From the NCBI GenBank assembly GCA_036873135.1, contig JAPTYO010000004.1:38907105-38971104 (forward strand): a DNA stretch of 64,000 nucleotides, written 5' to 3'. Both the position numbers and the translations under genes were made by a program. Positions 43,093 to 54,627 of the stretch are shown piece after piece. The notes under the pieces were generated by a model that did not search any database, was not told the origin of the DNA, and worked only from the letters and a program-made list of their open reading frames with translations. This DNA comes from Clarkia xantiana subsp. parviflora (lineage: Eukaryota; Streptophyta; Magnoliopsida; Myrtales; Onagraceae). The stretch's first letter is position 1, and every line of letters begins with the position of its first letter.

Positions 43093-45551
43093 TCAGTCAG
43101 AACCTTCGGGGGAGTCACCCTCACCCCCTGAAGCTGAACCGCCAGCGGAAATGGATGAAGAGGAGGAGTCTGAGGTACCAATCTCCACAGGTGTAGCATC
43201 CACCTGGGCAGGGGCAGGCTCGTCTGCAACGGCAGCCTGACCCATCAGAACAGTCGCGTAGCCAGTGGCATATGGCCCAAAGTCACCAAGGTCACCAAAG
43301 GGGAACTGAGGATCAATCCGGTATATGTGATCAACCAGATACTCACCGAACTGGTTCATCTCCTGGGTGAGACGCGTGCTATAATCGGCGGTGAAGGCAG
43401 AGGAGGCCTTGTACTCAGATACCGCGACAGCCCTCTCCTCCGCCCGACACTTAGTCTCCAACCTCCGCAGCTCCTCAGAATGAAGCGACGCAGCAACCTC
43501 AGCTTCCCGACGCAAACTGCCCACAGTGGCTTCGAGCAAGGACACCTGGCCCTGAAGCTCCTGCAGCCTCAAATCAGATATACGCGCCTTCTCGGCAGCA
43601 GTGGCGACCTCCGCCTTGAGAGAAACCTGGCTGTCCTCAAGGGTCTTCCTCTCGTCAGATAACTCGAGCACGAGCGAAGACATGTTCACCATGTCAGACA
43701 TACCCTAACAATTCAAACAAGGGGTGAGTAACCAAAGGATAGCAATTATGAAAGTAATGAAAGGAAAGCAAGGAACAACTCACAGGTGCATAACGAGAGA
43801 GTACCCCCTGAACAAAGCGCCGAGTCTCCCCAGGAGACTTGGGCGGAGCAACACGATCGCCAGGGGGGATGGCGCCGCGGAGTACGCGGACGCCAACCTC
43901 AGGAGTCCGCAAAGAGGAAGTGCTATCGAGGTGGAACTCCTTCAGACCAGCGAAGGGAGTCCACTCAGACCCAATAACATCTTCATCAGTGAGCCGTGCG
44001 AAATCCTTCCGACTTAAAGTCGGAGGCCCACCTACACAAGCAAAGCAAGTCAAAGGAGAGTATAAACATACAAGGATCAGCACAAGGTAGAGATCATACC
44101 TGAGGACCGTGCCCTCGGCTGGGGGGCAGGGGAACCACCACCAGCAGGTCGCTTCCCTTTGTCAGCCAGGGAAGGCACCTCTTCGACCACCATCTCCTTA
44201 TCACGAGATAGGGTCGGAGGACGAGCAGTAGGCGAAGCAGGATCCACAGCCTTCTTTCTCTTAGCAGCCGAGGCCCCGGCCTCAGAATCAGATCGCCGCG
44301 GCTTGGACTTGGAAGGTCCAGAATCTCTGCCAACGGAGACGACCCTCTCAGTCACCAAGGGGGAACGCACTAGCAAGGTAAGAAAAACAAGATAAGGAAA
44401 ACATAAGTTACATCATAAAGAAGCAAATAGGAGAAAGCATACCAGAGGCCCCAGCCTTCTTCCCAGGCAGGGGGGATTTCTTCAAAGCAGAACTAGAAGG
44501 AGCCTTCCTCTTGCTCAGATCAACAGGGGCTCCCTGCATGTTATAGGTTTTTCCATAAAACCAACCTACAAAGGAAGAGCAGAAGGTAAATAAAGATGGA
44601 AAGACCAAGTAACATACCGAACCCCCGGAGTCAGGAGTCAGACTGATCCCGACCTCGTAAAGATCCGTCTCAGTTATTAAAGACACGGGGCAGTAAGACC
44701 GGGTCCTGTTGCTCTCGTGAATGATCTTCATAGTCTTCAAATCATCCGAAGAGAACTCTCCAAAAGCAGGCCAACCATCGGACCGATCCTCATTCAAGAC
44801 CGACCAAGTGACGTATCGGTCCGTAATGAAGAAGTAATGCTTAGCCCAGTGACTGGCCGAATTGTCAATCTGGGTCACGAAACGGAGGGAGGTATCCCAC
44901 TCGATCCCACTCAACCCGAAGTCAGAAAATCGGGGATCTTTGAAGGTCGGATGGCGAGTTACGAAACTCGCAAACCCCACCCTCGTCCGGTACTGGAACC
45001 GATAGAAGCATCGGAATAGAACGAGAGAGTACTTCCAGGAGTACCAATGGCACAATACCCGGAAGCCCACCCAGACACGGAGGGCACTGGGGGCAAGGTT
45101 CACAGGAGAAATCCTGAAGAACCTGCTCAACTCTATAAGCTCGTCACAGTAAGGCAGCCTCAGCCCGAATCGGATCTGAGAGGGGTACACGGCGACCTTC
45201 CCTATAGGAGGCTCCGTCACCGTCCCGCGAGTATTCCCCAAGGAGGGGAGAAAAGGATACAGAGGCTCATCTAGGGGACTGATATCTCCTAGGGTAACAT
45301 GTTCGTTGTAATCGGACCTAGTGATATGGTTCTCTGACAGAATAGCAAGACCTAAGGCAAAGATAGCAGGAAACCCCAAGGCACGAATCAAATTTCGACT
45401 AACACCCCAATGAAGGTCACGATACTAAGCTAGCAATAGGAAAGGAAGTAACGCGACCGAAAAGGAAGAGAAAAAGGAACTCACTCATCCTTCGGAGAAT
45501 ACGGCGTCTCTGAAGAGTCTGCGTACGTGGACACCACCAGGAGTATAGTAC
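43093..45551 (-). CDS. Antisense gene of TatC, spliced, PF04195-like domain plus coiled coil (long form)
   Basis: Six exons on the minus strand fit GT-AG rules with matching phases: 45485-45551, 44618-45398, 44443-44533, 44100-44369, 43784-44031 and 43093-43704, about 689 residues. A first exon with the ATG must lie upstream of 45551 and was not located; element H starts with a 7-nt first exon, which suggests why. Exon 2 carries a globular domain (VAVYPSQIRFGLRLPYCDELIELSRFF, PSALRVWVGFRVLC, YSLVLFRCFYRFQ) resembling the Pfam family PF04195 of putative gypsy-type transposon proteins. Exons 3-4 are basic and Ser/Pro-rich (KRKAPSSS, SKPRRSDSE, AKRKK), a likely nuclear-localisation region. Exon 5 has SRKDFARL ... 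TPEVGVRVLRGAIPP. The last exon is a coiled coil with EYKASSAF and IDPQFPFGDLGD and an acidic Ser-rich tail. The intact frames across five junctions argue for selection or youth. Function unknown. Confidence 0.78.
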
Positions 45552-46600
45552 CTGCCGCGACACGACAAATATCAAGACAAGGAAAATTTCCGAAGAACCG
45601 GAAATACTCCGACACCCAACCAACGACAACAATCAAAGATCCAAAGACACCCAGCAAAGATAGTCAACATGAGTCAAGCACACCACGACAACCAAGTTGA
45701 ATAATTTTATCCGAGCCTAAGGTCGGGTTTTGGAAAAAATTACCATTACACCCTCCAACAAAGATTAACACACCAACGGCGGCACGACATCAAATTCAAG
45801 ACCGAGATAACCCAATCGGACAAGAAACCATATCCGGACGACCGGCAAACATTTTTCCCCAAAATCCACAACTACCAACGGCTATCTACGGCAATCCCAC
45901 ATTCAATCAAATTTCGGCAATCAAACATCGGCAATCAAATATCAACGATTCGAAAATCGACATTTTATACGGTAACGGAAAGGAAAAGAATGGACCTTCG
46001 GAAAACCCGACCCGATGTGGTAAACGGGTCCGGAAGTTGAATTTTGAAGACCGCCGGAATCAGTTCCCCGCCGGAGCCTCGATTTTCCCGCCGCCGGAGT
46101 CGAGCTTCGCCTAGCCCCGTCCTTCCCGCCGCCGTAGCCGTCCGTCGTAGCCACAGAAGGCCTCGCCGTCGCGAATAGCGGCTTCCGTTGCCTCAGCCGT
46201 GGTCCGCGCTGTCGTGGGTCGTCGTCCACCGGGGGTCACGTCGCCGTTCGCCGGGGACTGTGGCGTCGTCTTCAGCTGGGCCTCCTCTCACCGGAGTTGC
46301 TGGTCGGATTTCTGCCTCTTGGTGGAAACTCCGGCCGGCCCTTACCTTGGGGGTGCTCTCCAATCTTTCTTGCTCTCCAAGGGTGAGTGAAAAAAGAAGA
46401 TGGTGGCTATGGTGGCTCTTTGAGGTATTTTTCTAACTCCTTTCTATATTAAAAGATGATAGGGTTTTAGAGGGTTTTAATCACCACCATCCATCTAGCT
46501 TTAAGTAAAATCTAAAGGCCAAGGAAAAATCATCATTTTTGTCCCTTTCACCTATAGCTAAGTATATTCCCATACTTAGAAAAATTATCAAGATAGTTTT
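45552..46600 (-). promoter_or_regulatory. Probable 5' region of the TatC antisense gene
   Basis: The region upstream of the minus-strand gene includes a GC-rich stretch (about 46000-46400) in an otherwise AT-rich surrounding. It should hold the missing first exon and promoter. Open frames in the GC-rich part on both strands have no recognisable domain. Nothing similar stands at this place in TatA, which has the 66-bp repeat instead. Confidence 0.45.
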
Positions 46601-46994
46601 ATTTTTGAGCATTCCATACTTAGGAAAATTTTTGGCCAAAATTAATTCTTCCTCACTTAGATAAAATCCCGGCACGAAATTGAAGCGTAAGTTATTTAGT
46701 TACATTCGTATCACACCCCTGTGCAAGTTTGTATTTTTTGAGTATACACCTGTAGTAGAGATAAGTTTATTACTCCTATCTCAGACGGACGTGTGCCTAG
46801 GCACACGTCCGTGCTAGTCTGACGTTTACAATTCCTCTATCTCATTAGACAGGGGGCAGAGTCAGAGGCAAACATCCATGGGTAAGCAAACATTCAGACA
46901 AAGAAGGTAAAACCCCGGTTTCAAATTGCGCGTGTCATACCATCCTAAAATAGAGTCAATCAAGGGTTAAGCCATTGGTTGACTCGGGGGCATG
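46601..46994 (+). other. 3' end of TatC interior with polypurine tract
   Basis: It closely matches TatA 24000-24398. The purine tract GACTCGGGGGCATG is at 46981-46994, directly before the 3' LTR. Confidence 0.8.
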
Positions 46995-47889
46995 TGATGG
47001 ATATACGCCCAATTTGAACCCGTTGACTTCCGAACCGTTGTATTTTTATCGTCCCATTTATGATTGCAAATCGAAACTTCAACCCGGACACTTCGCGAGA
47101 ACATCGACGGCTCGGACGGGGCCGAAGCGCCCGTCCGACAGAGGCGAACTCACCTAGGTGAGGTTGGGTGGCCACACCCGACCTCCCCTAGGGGAGATCG
47201 GGTCAGCCGACCCGATCTCCCCTAGGGGAGATCGGGTTGGCCAACCCGATCTCTCCTAGGAGAGATCGGGTCGGCCAACCCGATCTCTCCTAGGAGAGAT
47301 CGGGTCGGCCAACCCGATCCCTCCTAGGAGGGATGGGGTTGGCCAACCCCACCCTCCCTAGGAGGGGTTGGGTGTCCTCACCCAACCCCTACCCTTGGGG
47401 GTCGGATTTCTCCCCCCCCAAGGGCCCCGACACCACCCTCGGACTCCCATGCTCGGTCCACTCCGCCTACCTCCTCCGAATCCTAAGGTCTTAATTATGT
47501 GCTTAAAGGTTAATTAATTGTGTTTAAAGGCTAACGATGTCATTAAGCCACCTTAATGACACCGTTGCCTATAAATACCCCACCTTCACATCTCATTTGA
47601 TCATCTTGGCCATTTGGACATTTTAGCTCTGACATCTCTCTAGCTTTATCTCTCTAGAAAAGTACTGACTTAGGCATCGGAGAGGGTTCACCAGGCACCA
47701 CCCCCCCTCCTCCGTGTCTGGTATTGCCCCTTCTGCAGGGTAGAAGGAGAGAAGGAGCAGAGGAAGGAAGGAAGGAAAGGAGAAGATAGACTAAGGCAGA
47801 GCAGCTCAGGAACATCGGATCACACATATCCCCCGTAAGGAGTGAGATCAAAGCTGACACCCCGTTGACCTAGATCTCATAACTTAACA
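46995..47889 (+). repeat. 3' LTR of TatC
   Basis: It pairs with 37523-38350 and is followed by TTTAT. Its palindrome array (about 47150-47395) has seven CCTAGG centres against five in the 5' LTR; the 67-bp length difference equals two 34-bp units less one base. Confidence 0.95.
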
Positions 47890-47894
47890 TTTAT

Positions 47895-48673
47895 TATTCA
47901 ATATATATTAATGCATGATTAGAAATGTTGCCTTGACTTAGTCAAACTAATTGGATATTGCATGTTTTGGGCGGAGCCCTGGTTAAATATATGGAATGCA
48001 CACTAGGATACGTATGCTGTGATGGTTGGAAATGCCTAGGATTCATGTCTAGAATGTTGCGTAATTGAATATAAACATGAATTGCAAATCAGCCCCTAAT
48101 GTTTAAAATTATTTTAAAACCGAAATCCAGTCGCCAAATATGTATGATTGTAGTGGAATTTTCATGTTTGACACGTATGCTAGAATATTGAGGATGTAGT
48201 TGCATTTAATAATTTACATGGAATTAGAATTGTATATCCAAGCATGAGTTCCTCGGAACATTAGACGCATGACGCGTAAGCATGAGTGTGATTTGTTTGA
48301 TGAATGTTACTTGTGTATGATAATTTACATGGTTAGTAGAATTATATATGCATGAGTAAATCCATCAGAATATTTTCCAAATACAAAAGGGCCTTGGGAA
48401 AGCCAAGATCGGGTATGGTTGTTTTAAAATTCTTGTTCCGGTATTTTGCGATTAAAACCGTTTTAAAAGACTGATCTGTTGGATTGAAAACGGCGGTAAT
48501 GTGAACTCTTTCACAACCACCTTCCATTGGTTTACTGGTGGTCGGTTGGTTTAGATGACTGATGAATCATTATTAGTCGGATTCAATCTTAATAGATATC
48601 TGATGTATGCAATTCTTTCTCAAAATGTTATTGTCTACCTAATTTTTGCATGATTATCAAAGTGTTAGTTTTC
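47895..48673 (+). other. Leader of element F right of TatC
   Basis: AT-rich DNA with repeated GCATGATT/GCATGAGT words. No coding sequence before the gag ATG at 48674. Confidence 0.55.
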
Positions 48674-49309
48674 ATGGCTGGATCGGTTCCCTTCTACAAG
48701 TATCGCAATCTTGATGGCATGGATTATGATGCGTGGAGTGAATATGTAAGAGAACTCCTAGTCGCTGAAAATATACATAAGTGTATTGACATGAACAGAG
48801 GGAGAACATTGGTGAATGAAAAAGGCGTCCTTACATACCCTAACAAGTTAAGGAGCTTTATGGATCGGAGAGCTTGCGAGGTGATACTGGCAACCTTGGA
48901 CAGAGAGGTTGCAGAGGACTTCAAACTCAACCTTAGTGCTCTTCAACTATGGTGCGCCATTAGAATCTGCTTCTGTGGAGGTAAGGCAGCTGAAGCCAGA
49001 GGAGTGTTATTTGAGTATGTTGCCCTAATTTATCAAGATGCAGCTGTAATACCCACATCAAATCTCATGAACGAGAGATCGAATTGGAGAAAGATACTCA
49101 GTATTGTGCAAAGGTACCCTCTATCATGGTTGGTTGACGACAACGGACTCGGCTACTTGATTGAATCAATCAAATTCATCACGGCCCTGTTTGTTGATAG
49201 CAAACAAGATCAACCAGAGGGTCCCTCTGCGCTTCACCGCAACAGATCAAGGGAAGATGCAGAGGAATCAAGATCATCTTATTGGTCCTCAAACGATCAT
49301 CCGGTGTGA
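48674..49309 (+). CDS. Copia gag-like protein of element F (partial, about 211 residues)
   Basis: The start YKYRNLDGMDYDAWSEYVRELL resembles the first residues of copia Gag (a 'dG-x-NY-x-x-W' pattern), followed by a helical region (CEVILATLDREVAEDFKLNLSALQLW). This would be a capsid protein. I chose the second ATG, at 48674 (MAGSVPFYKY), rather than 48650 because the homology-like part starts there. No zinc knuckle is visible, and downstream protease and integrase are lost, so it is a remnant although its frame is open. Assignment rests on position and pattern only. Confidence 0.55.
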   Translation: MAGSVPFYKYRNLDGMDYDAWSEYVRELLVAENIHKCIDMNRGRTLVNEKGVLTYPNKLRSFMDRRACEVILATLDREVAEDFKLNLSALQLWCAIRICFCGGKAAEARGVLFEYVALIYQDAAVIPTSNLMNERSNWRKILSIVQRYPLSWLVDDNGLGYLIESIKFITALFVDSKQDQPEGPSALHRNRSREDAEESRSSYWSSNDHPV

Positions 49310-51144
49310 TGAACGCCAGTGATAAAAGTACATTAAATTGTCACATTTAAATTCCTCTCAATGCTCTACCTTATCTTTTAAAAGCTTTGTGGATGATCTA
49401 GATTTTGCCATTGTCGTTATTTCTCATACTGTTCAATTTTATGTTTGAATTTTGGTTATTGATATTTCAGATTTTTGAATAAATTAGTTACCATTCGATT
49501 TGAAATGAGTTCTACTTATCAAGATTAATCGACTCGGCTAGAAGCGAGATCGATCTGAAAAGTGAGAAAACCAAAACAGTAAGGCTATTGAACATAGCCA
49601 AATCAAACAACTCCATGCATTTTTAATCATACATTTGAGTAACATCAATATGCCATTAAATCCATTGATTGCGTCGCTCTAAGAATTAACCGATTAAAAC
49701 TCTATCTTTATTATTATTAATCCATTGAATGAAATAAACTGTAATGATAATCATATACAAAATCGATTGGATTAAATTGTATTAAATTCATAAATGAAAT
49801 GAAACCAAAGGTTAAATTGGGGTAAGTTGCGTCTCGCGGAAATGGACCTTGAAGGAGGAACACATCGTTTCAAAGTATGAGTTTAATGCAGAAGTGTTTA
49901 AAATGATGATGTGCTGAATTTTCGTTTGCATGCCTTCGGAAATAACTTATTGATAACATTTACATCGGTAGAAAGTAGGCTTTGAAAGCTACTACGACCT
50001 TGTGAAACTATCAACTGACGCATAAGGTGAAATCCTGAAATGCTCAATTCGGAGATTCGGTTAAACGATTTTCCTTCCGTACGCCTTGAACGATAAGTCA
50101 GGCAAAGCATTCAAATCAAATGACACACTTCTATAAGCATAGTTTGTAATCATAAATGTTGTAGTCATTTTGGCACACGTTCCCTATGAGATGATGAGAA
50201 AATGATTCACATTAATGTAAAACTATGTTCCATTATAATCAGTAGGACACGCCGCCATAAAAGCTGAAAAATGATAATGAGCTACTCACATCATCATGCG
50301 GCATTAATTTGCGCATTAAAAACATATTTAGGACAAGAGTATGTTACTACTCTTTGAAAATACATGTTTACAACTTAAAGACATGGTATCATGGTCGAAC
50401 ATATGACATTACATACTTGAGGACGAATTTTCCGATGCATTGACAGTTCAGAATAATGAGTCATGATCAGACAGAAAATGATATACTGACATCAGGTCCC
50501 ACTTAATTCAAGTGGGAGAGATTTGAACCAGCAACTCAAGTGAATGACATGGTAAATGATAATGGGAAAATTTTCATTATAAATCCAGTGGGAGGTCTAA
50601 ACACCTACCACAAGTAATCACTGTTGTTGTTTGGACGTATCAAGTAAAACCTGATTATCGTAATGCTAAACCGAAGATGCCACAACTACCTATACTACCC
50701 ATTGTTCCCAGTGGGAGTGATCCGACAAACTTGGTTCCATATCCTAGTGATCAAGGAATTCATCTTGGAAGTAAAATTCTTAGACCAAGAAGTCGTACAA
50801 GGAAAGTTGTTGATTATGGTTAAAGCACTCCTCTTGTACCCAATAGAAGTGATGTTCCGATGAGAAGCATCATCTCGAGTGGGAGAATTGATCCCAATTG
50901 GAAGAAATGCTCCGATAAGAGGCATTATTCCGAGTGCGAGAGAAATTAAGACTCAAAGACGGGATAATCAAGCCTAGACGAAATTCAAAGGCATCGAGCT
51001 TCTCCGAAGAAGTATCCCATCTGAAAGAGTGATAACCTCACTCTATTGACATCCATTGGAAAGACCTCAAGTAGAGAAATGGAAGAAAATAATAAATGAG
51101 AGAGATCGCCTGAATGAAAGCCATTAAAGTCAATAGTTAATTTA
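49310..51144 (+). mobile_element. Decayed gag-to-RT interior of element F
   Basis: Many stops break all frames. Pieces with AGTGGGAGA/GAAGCAT words at 50690-50940 lie where copia elements have the variable spacer between integrase and RT. No protease or integrase motif is legible. It ends at the CCTCC duplication of TatD. Confidence 0.5.
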
Positions 51145-51149
51145 CCTCC

Positions 51150-51918
51150 TGTTGGGTTGTGATTGATTAAACTCGTCATTGAGCACAAGAGTCGAGTACG
51201 TTCAAAGAGCAGGGAAAGAAGAATCGTCGACCTTTCTGAATCGTCTTAACGAGATAGGGATGAAAGGTCGACGACAACTTATGAAAAAGTCAACTTCAAT
51301 AGTACGACTGCCCGCCATCAGAAGAAACCTTCCTTCGAAGGTAAGGACAGATGGCGACCTGCTGGTCACTATCATCAGAAGAAACCTTCCTTCGAAGGTA
51401 AAGACAGGTGGCGACCTGCTTGTCACTATCATCAGAGGAAACCTTCCTTCGAAGGTAAAGACAGGTGGCAACCTGCTGGTCACTATCATCAGAAGAAACC
51501 TTCCTCCGAAAGTAAACACAGGTGGCGACCTACTTCAACCGTCATCAAAGGAAACCTTCCTCTAGAAGTAAAGACAGGTGGTGACCTGCTTGTCACCTGC
51601 TTGGCCGACTCTGAAGAGAAACCCCCCAAGGAGGGTAACTGCCATATAAAGTCGGTAACTTATCCCTATAAATAGGGACTATTTCTATTTACTTCATTAC
51701 ATTCAGTCAGTTCTAAATACGTTCATATATTATTACTCTCAAATCCATTATAGACTTAAGCTTCGGAGTGGAATCAGGGCCCATCCCCACCCCTTTTTCA
51801 GGTTCTCGCCCCACATAACCTCTTAGAGGAAAACTTAGCGTTCGAGAGAGCTAAGTCCGAGGCGATACTTGGAAGTCCCTTCCCCGAAGTTCAAGGCCAC
51901 GTCTTTTTTATCCCAACA
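51150..51918 (+). repeat. 5' LTR of TatD
   Basis: It runs from TGTTGGGTTGTG to TATCCCAACA. It has a five-unit 57-bp tandem repeat (about 51315-51600) with CCTTCCTTCGAAGG at its core, a TATA box CTATAAATAGG at about 51664-51674, and the shared LTR module TTAAGCTTCGGAGTGG to TTTTTCAGG at about 51755-51803. Confidence 0.93.
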
Positions 51919-51943
51919 TTTGGCACCGTCTGTGGGAACTCCG
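51919..51943 (+). other. Primer-binding site of TatD
   Basis: TTTGGCACCGTCTGTGGG directly follows the LTR, one base different from the GGCGCC core of TatA and TatC. Confidence 0.8.
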
Positions 51944-51978
51944 ATAAAAAAGTCGTGACCTATAGAGAAGCAACAAGA

Positions 51979-53617
51979 TGTCCAACCTCCCGGTGGAAGG
52001 AAATAATCTCCGGTGGATCCTACCACCTCGAAGCCAATCACCAGAGAAGATCCGTCCATTCCACAAGCTAATGGCGGAGGTAATGATGGAAATCTCAGTC
52101 ATTCCAAGTCATTACCAAATCCAGAAGAAGTAAGGACAGTCCCCCCGGCTGTCCCCCAAGAAGTATAGGCGGCATTCATAACCTTTTGGAATCAAGCCCA
52201 GGCAGGCACCATCCCCGAAAAGGCACCCGCTCAAGAAACTTTCCAAAAGGAGGATGTGGCGTCCATCGTAAAAATCCAGGAGAAAAAACCCCTGGAGAAA
52301 GAAATTCCTAAGACTCCTGAAGGAGAAATGGCGAGCAAAGAACCTGTCCTATTCACTATGGGACAGGTGGAAGAGTTGTTAGAGAAAAAGAGAAGGGGGA
52401 CGAACGATTTGCTGATTGTTCGCGATCATACCTCCCATCCTTTCTCTAAAAGGTTGTTCAACACTCGAGTTCCTCCGCAAGTCTTTGCGAGGAACATTGA
52501 CGACTACACAGGCGAAGGAGATCCTGTTTGCCACATCAACGCCCGTAACTCTTCCCTCCTGGGAAGCGGGACAACTCCGGATCACTATGCAGCCCTCTTC
52601 CCAACTACGTTGAAAGAAGAGGCGTCCACTTGGTTCTATGGCCTCCCCGACAACTCGATCGATTCATGGGAGGAACTGAAGGCTAAGTTCATCGAAGGCC
52701 ATATAGGCCAAAGACAGCGCCTAAAGAGTATGGATTTCCTAGATAAAATTGAACAAGGTTCTGATGAAACCTTGGCCAATTATTACACTAGGTTCCATAA
52801 GATACTCCAACAGTTAAATGAAGACGCCACGAATGGCGAGTTGATCAGGACCTTCTGGAGAGGTCTTAGGACGCAGAGCCAAGCTCTGAAGGACAACATG
52901 GTGATGAAGCCGGTGAGAAAGATCGATGCCCTCGCCACGAAAGTGAAGAAGTACATAGATCTGGAAAGATCACACGAGAAGTTGCCTCGAGAAATCAAGC
53001 GCCAAGTCATGCCAACAAAAACCGAAGAAGGCTCCGCTTCTCGACCACCTAAGAAGGAAGAAAGACGAGAGGGGAACTTCTGACCTGGAAACCGTCCGGG
53101 AATAAGAAATCCTAACTCTTATCCAGGAAAGTTCACTCCTCTTACACACAATGTAGCGGTGGTACTCCAGGAAATGGAAAAGCTTCGCCTTAGCCACCTG
53201 CCACCCATAAAGAAGAACCTGATGGGCCACCAAATGAGCGCCTATTGTCGTTACCATCAAACACGGGGGAACGATACAAAAGAGTGTATCATCTTAAAGC
53301 AAGATATAGAAGCCCTTATACAAAGGGGAAAACTGTTGAAATTTGTCGAGAAGGCCTCCAATATTCCAAAAAAAGCGGGATCGAAGCCCAAGGGAAGACT
53401 CTCGATCCCCTCCACCCGACCATCCCGCTCCAAGAGGAACGTAAATTTCATTGCCGGAGGATTCGCTGCAGGAGGAGGAACAAATTCGGCTCGGGAAGTG
53501 TACGCTACACAAATATCCACAGCGGCAGTAATGGGGAAGAGACCTCGGGAACCCGACCTCGAGACCATTAGTTTTACGATCAATCAACGATCTTGCAAAA
53601 ATAGATCAACCACATGA
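51979..53617 (+). pseudogene. TatD gag, broken
   Basis: The start codon is probably the ATG at 51979, 60 nt after the LTR, but that frame stops after about 50 codons and the reading resumes in another frame before 52256. From there the Gag core is clear (GDPVCHINARNSSLLG, DSWEELKAKFIEGHIG, YYTRFHKILQQL, KYIDLERSHEK). A TGA at 53081-53083 interrupts it; the same frame continues to a knuckle (YCRYHQTRGNDTKEC) and the boundary segment FIAGGFAAGGGTNSAREVYA. Near 53590-53600 the frame shifts to the protease frame. Gag would form the particle shell and bind the RNA; this copy cannot. Confidence 0.88.
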
Positions 53618-53627
53618 TGATGCTCTG

Positions 53628-54062
53628 GTGGTCACTCTACTGATCGCCACTTATAAAGTCAAAAGGATCCTCATCGATAGTGGAAGCTCGACGGATATCC
53701 TCTTTTACCAAGCATTCTTACAACTAGGTTTCTCCAAAAAGGATCTGAAGAAAGTCGATTTTCCTTTAACAGGCTTCGCAGGAGAAACTATTTATCCTTT
53801 GGGTTCCATTCGACTAACCACCATCTTGGGAGGAGACAAGACCTTACAAGTGGATATACTTTTCGTAGTGGTTGATGCAGTTTCATCCTACAACGCCATC
53901 ATTGGGAGAACTACTCTCAATCCTTACCGCATCATCCATTCAATGGCGCATCAAGTAATGAAATTCTCGACGCCTCGGGGAATCGGTGAAGTTCGAGGAG
54001 ATCAGGCCATAGCGCGATACTGCTATCATACGACGACACAACGATCAGAGAAGTCACAGTAA
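53628..54062 (+). pseudogene. TatD protease segment
   Basis: The catalytic motif LIDSGSSTDIL and the end IGRTTLNPYRIIHS match the Tat protease of TatA and TatC. The frame is shifted from gag just upstream (the natural continuation DDALVVTLLI enters in this frame). It ends at 54062 without any RT following, as in TatC. Confidence 0.88.
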
Positions 54063-54627
54063 CTTTTGTGATAAATACCTATTTTTGTTATAACTAATGA
54101 CGAGCTTTCCGTTTTGATGTAATATTCAGGAAATGATGAATGAAATAGTCCCCCGAGATCTATTTTCTTTATAAAGAAATCATTTCGACATTATCTTCCT
54201 CGACTTGCGCCATCCAAATCGGTTATCGACCCTTATTTGCCCAAAATGGCGACTAAAGCCTAGGTGCGGCGACAATTCGATCGAAGACCTCCAAATCGGT
54301 TGTCGACCATTATGTGCCCAAAATGGCGATCAAAGCTTAGGAACGGAGACAACTCGATCAAAATCACCACGTCTCAACAGATGATACCACCCCCCGACAG
54401 CGAAGGTCGAGGTATGTCCTATTTTTTATCAAAAGGGATATAATTATTAACAATTCTTAAATCGATAAATTCTAGCAAAGAACGACAGAAGCTAGAAATC
54501 CTTTATTAAAGAAATTTATTACAAAAAGAGTCACCCTCAAAAGAAGAACATTCTAGATGAGTAAAAACTCTCATAAAGTTTTCTTCCCCTTAGAGGACGA
54601 GGTTACAAAATCATCACTTTCTGACTT
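54063..54627 (+). other. 3' non-coding region of TatD
   Basis: Two diverged copies of a unit of about 80 bp containing CCAAATCGGTTGTCGACC and CCCAAAATGGCGA occur at 54210-54370. No hairpin array like that of TatA or TatC was seen. Confidence 0.6.

Larger units (their letters stand above)
37523..47889 (+). mobile_element. TatC: complete two-LTR Tat element with gag and protease but no RT or integrase
   Basis: LTRs at 37523-38350 and 46995-47889 are almost identical outside the palindrome array. A perfect target duplication TTTAT lies at 37518-37522 and 47890-47894. Internal parts are the primer-binding site, one ORF of 1082 codons, hairpin array, antisense gene and purine tract. The LTRs, the 51-nt leader and the 3' half match TatA. 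RT, RNase H and integrase are completely absent, so mobility would need enzymes in trans, and TatA encodes just those. Confidence 0.95.

Noticed and set aside
46188..46436. A small plus-strand gene in the GC-rich part of TatC
   Set aside because: There is no domain, the opposite strand is equally open, and it lies in the presumed antisense promoter region.
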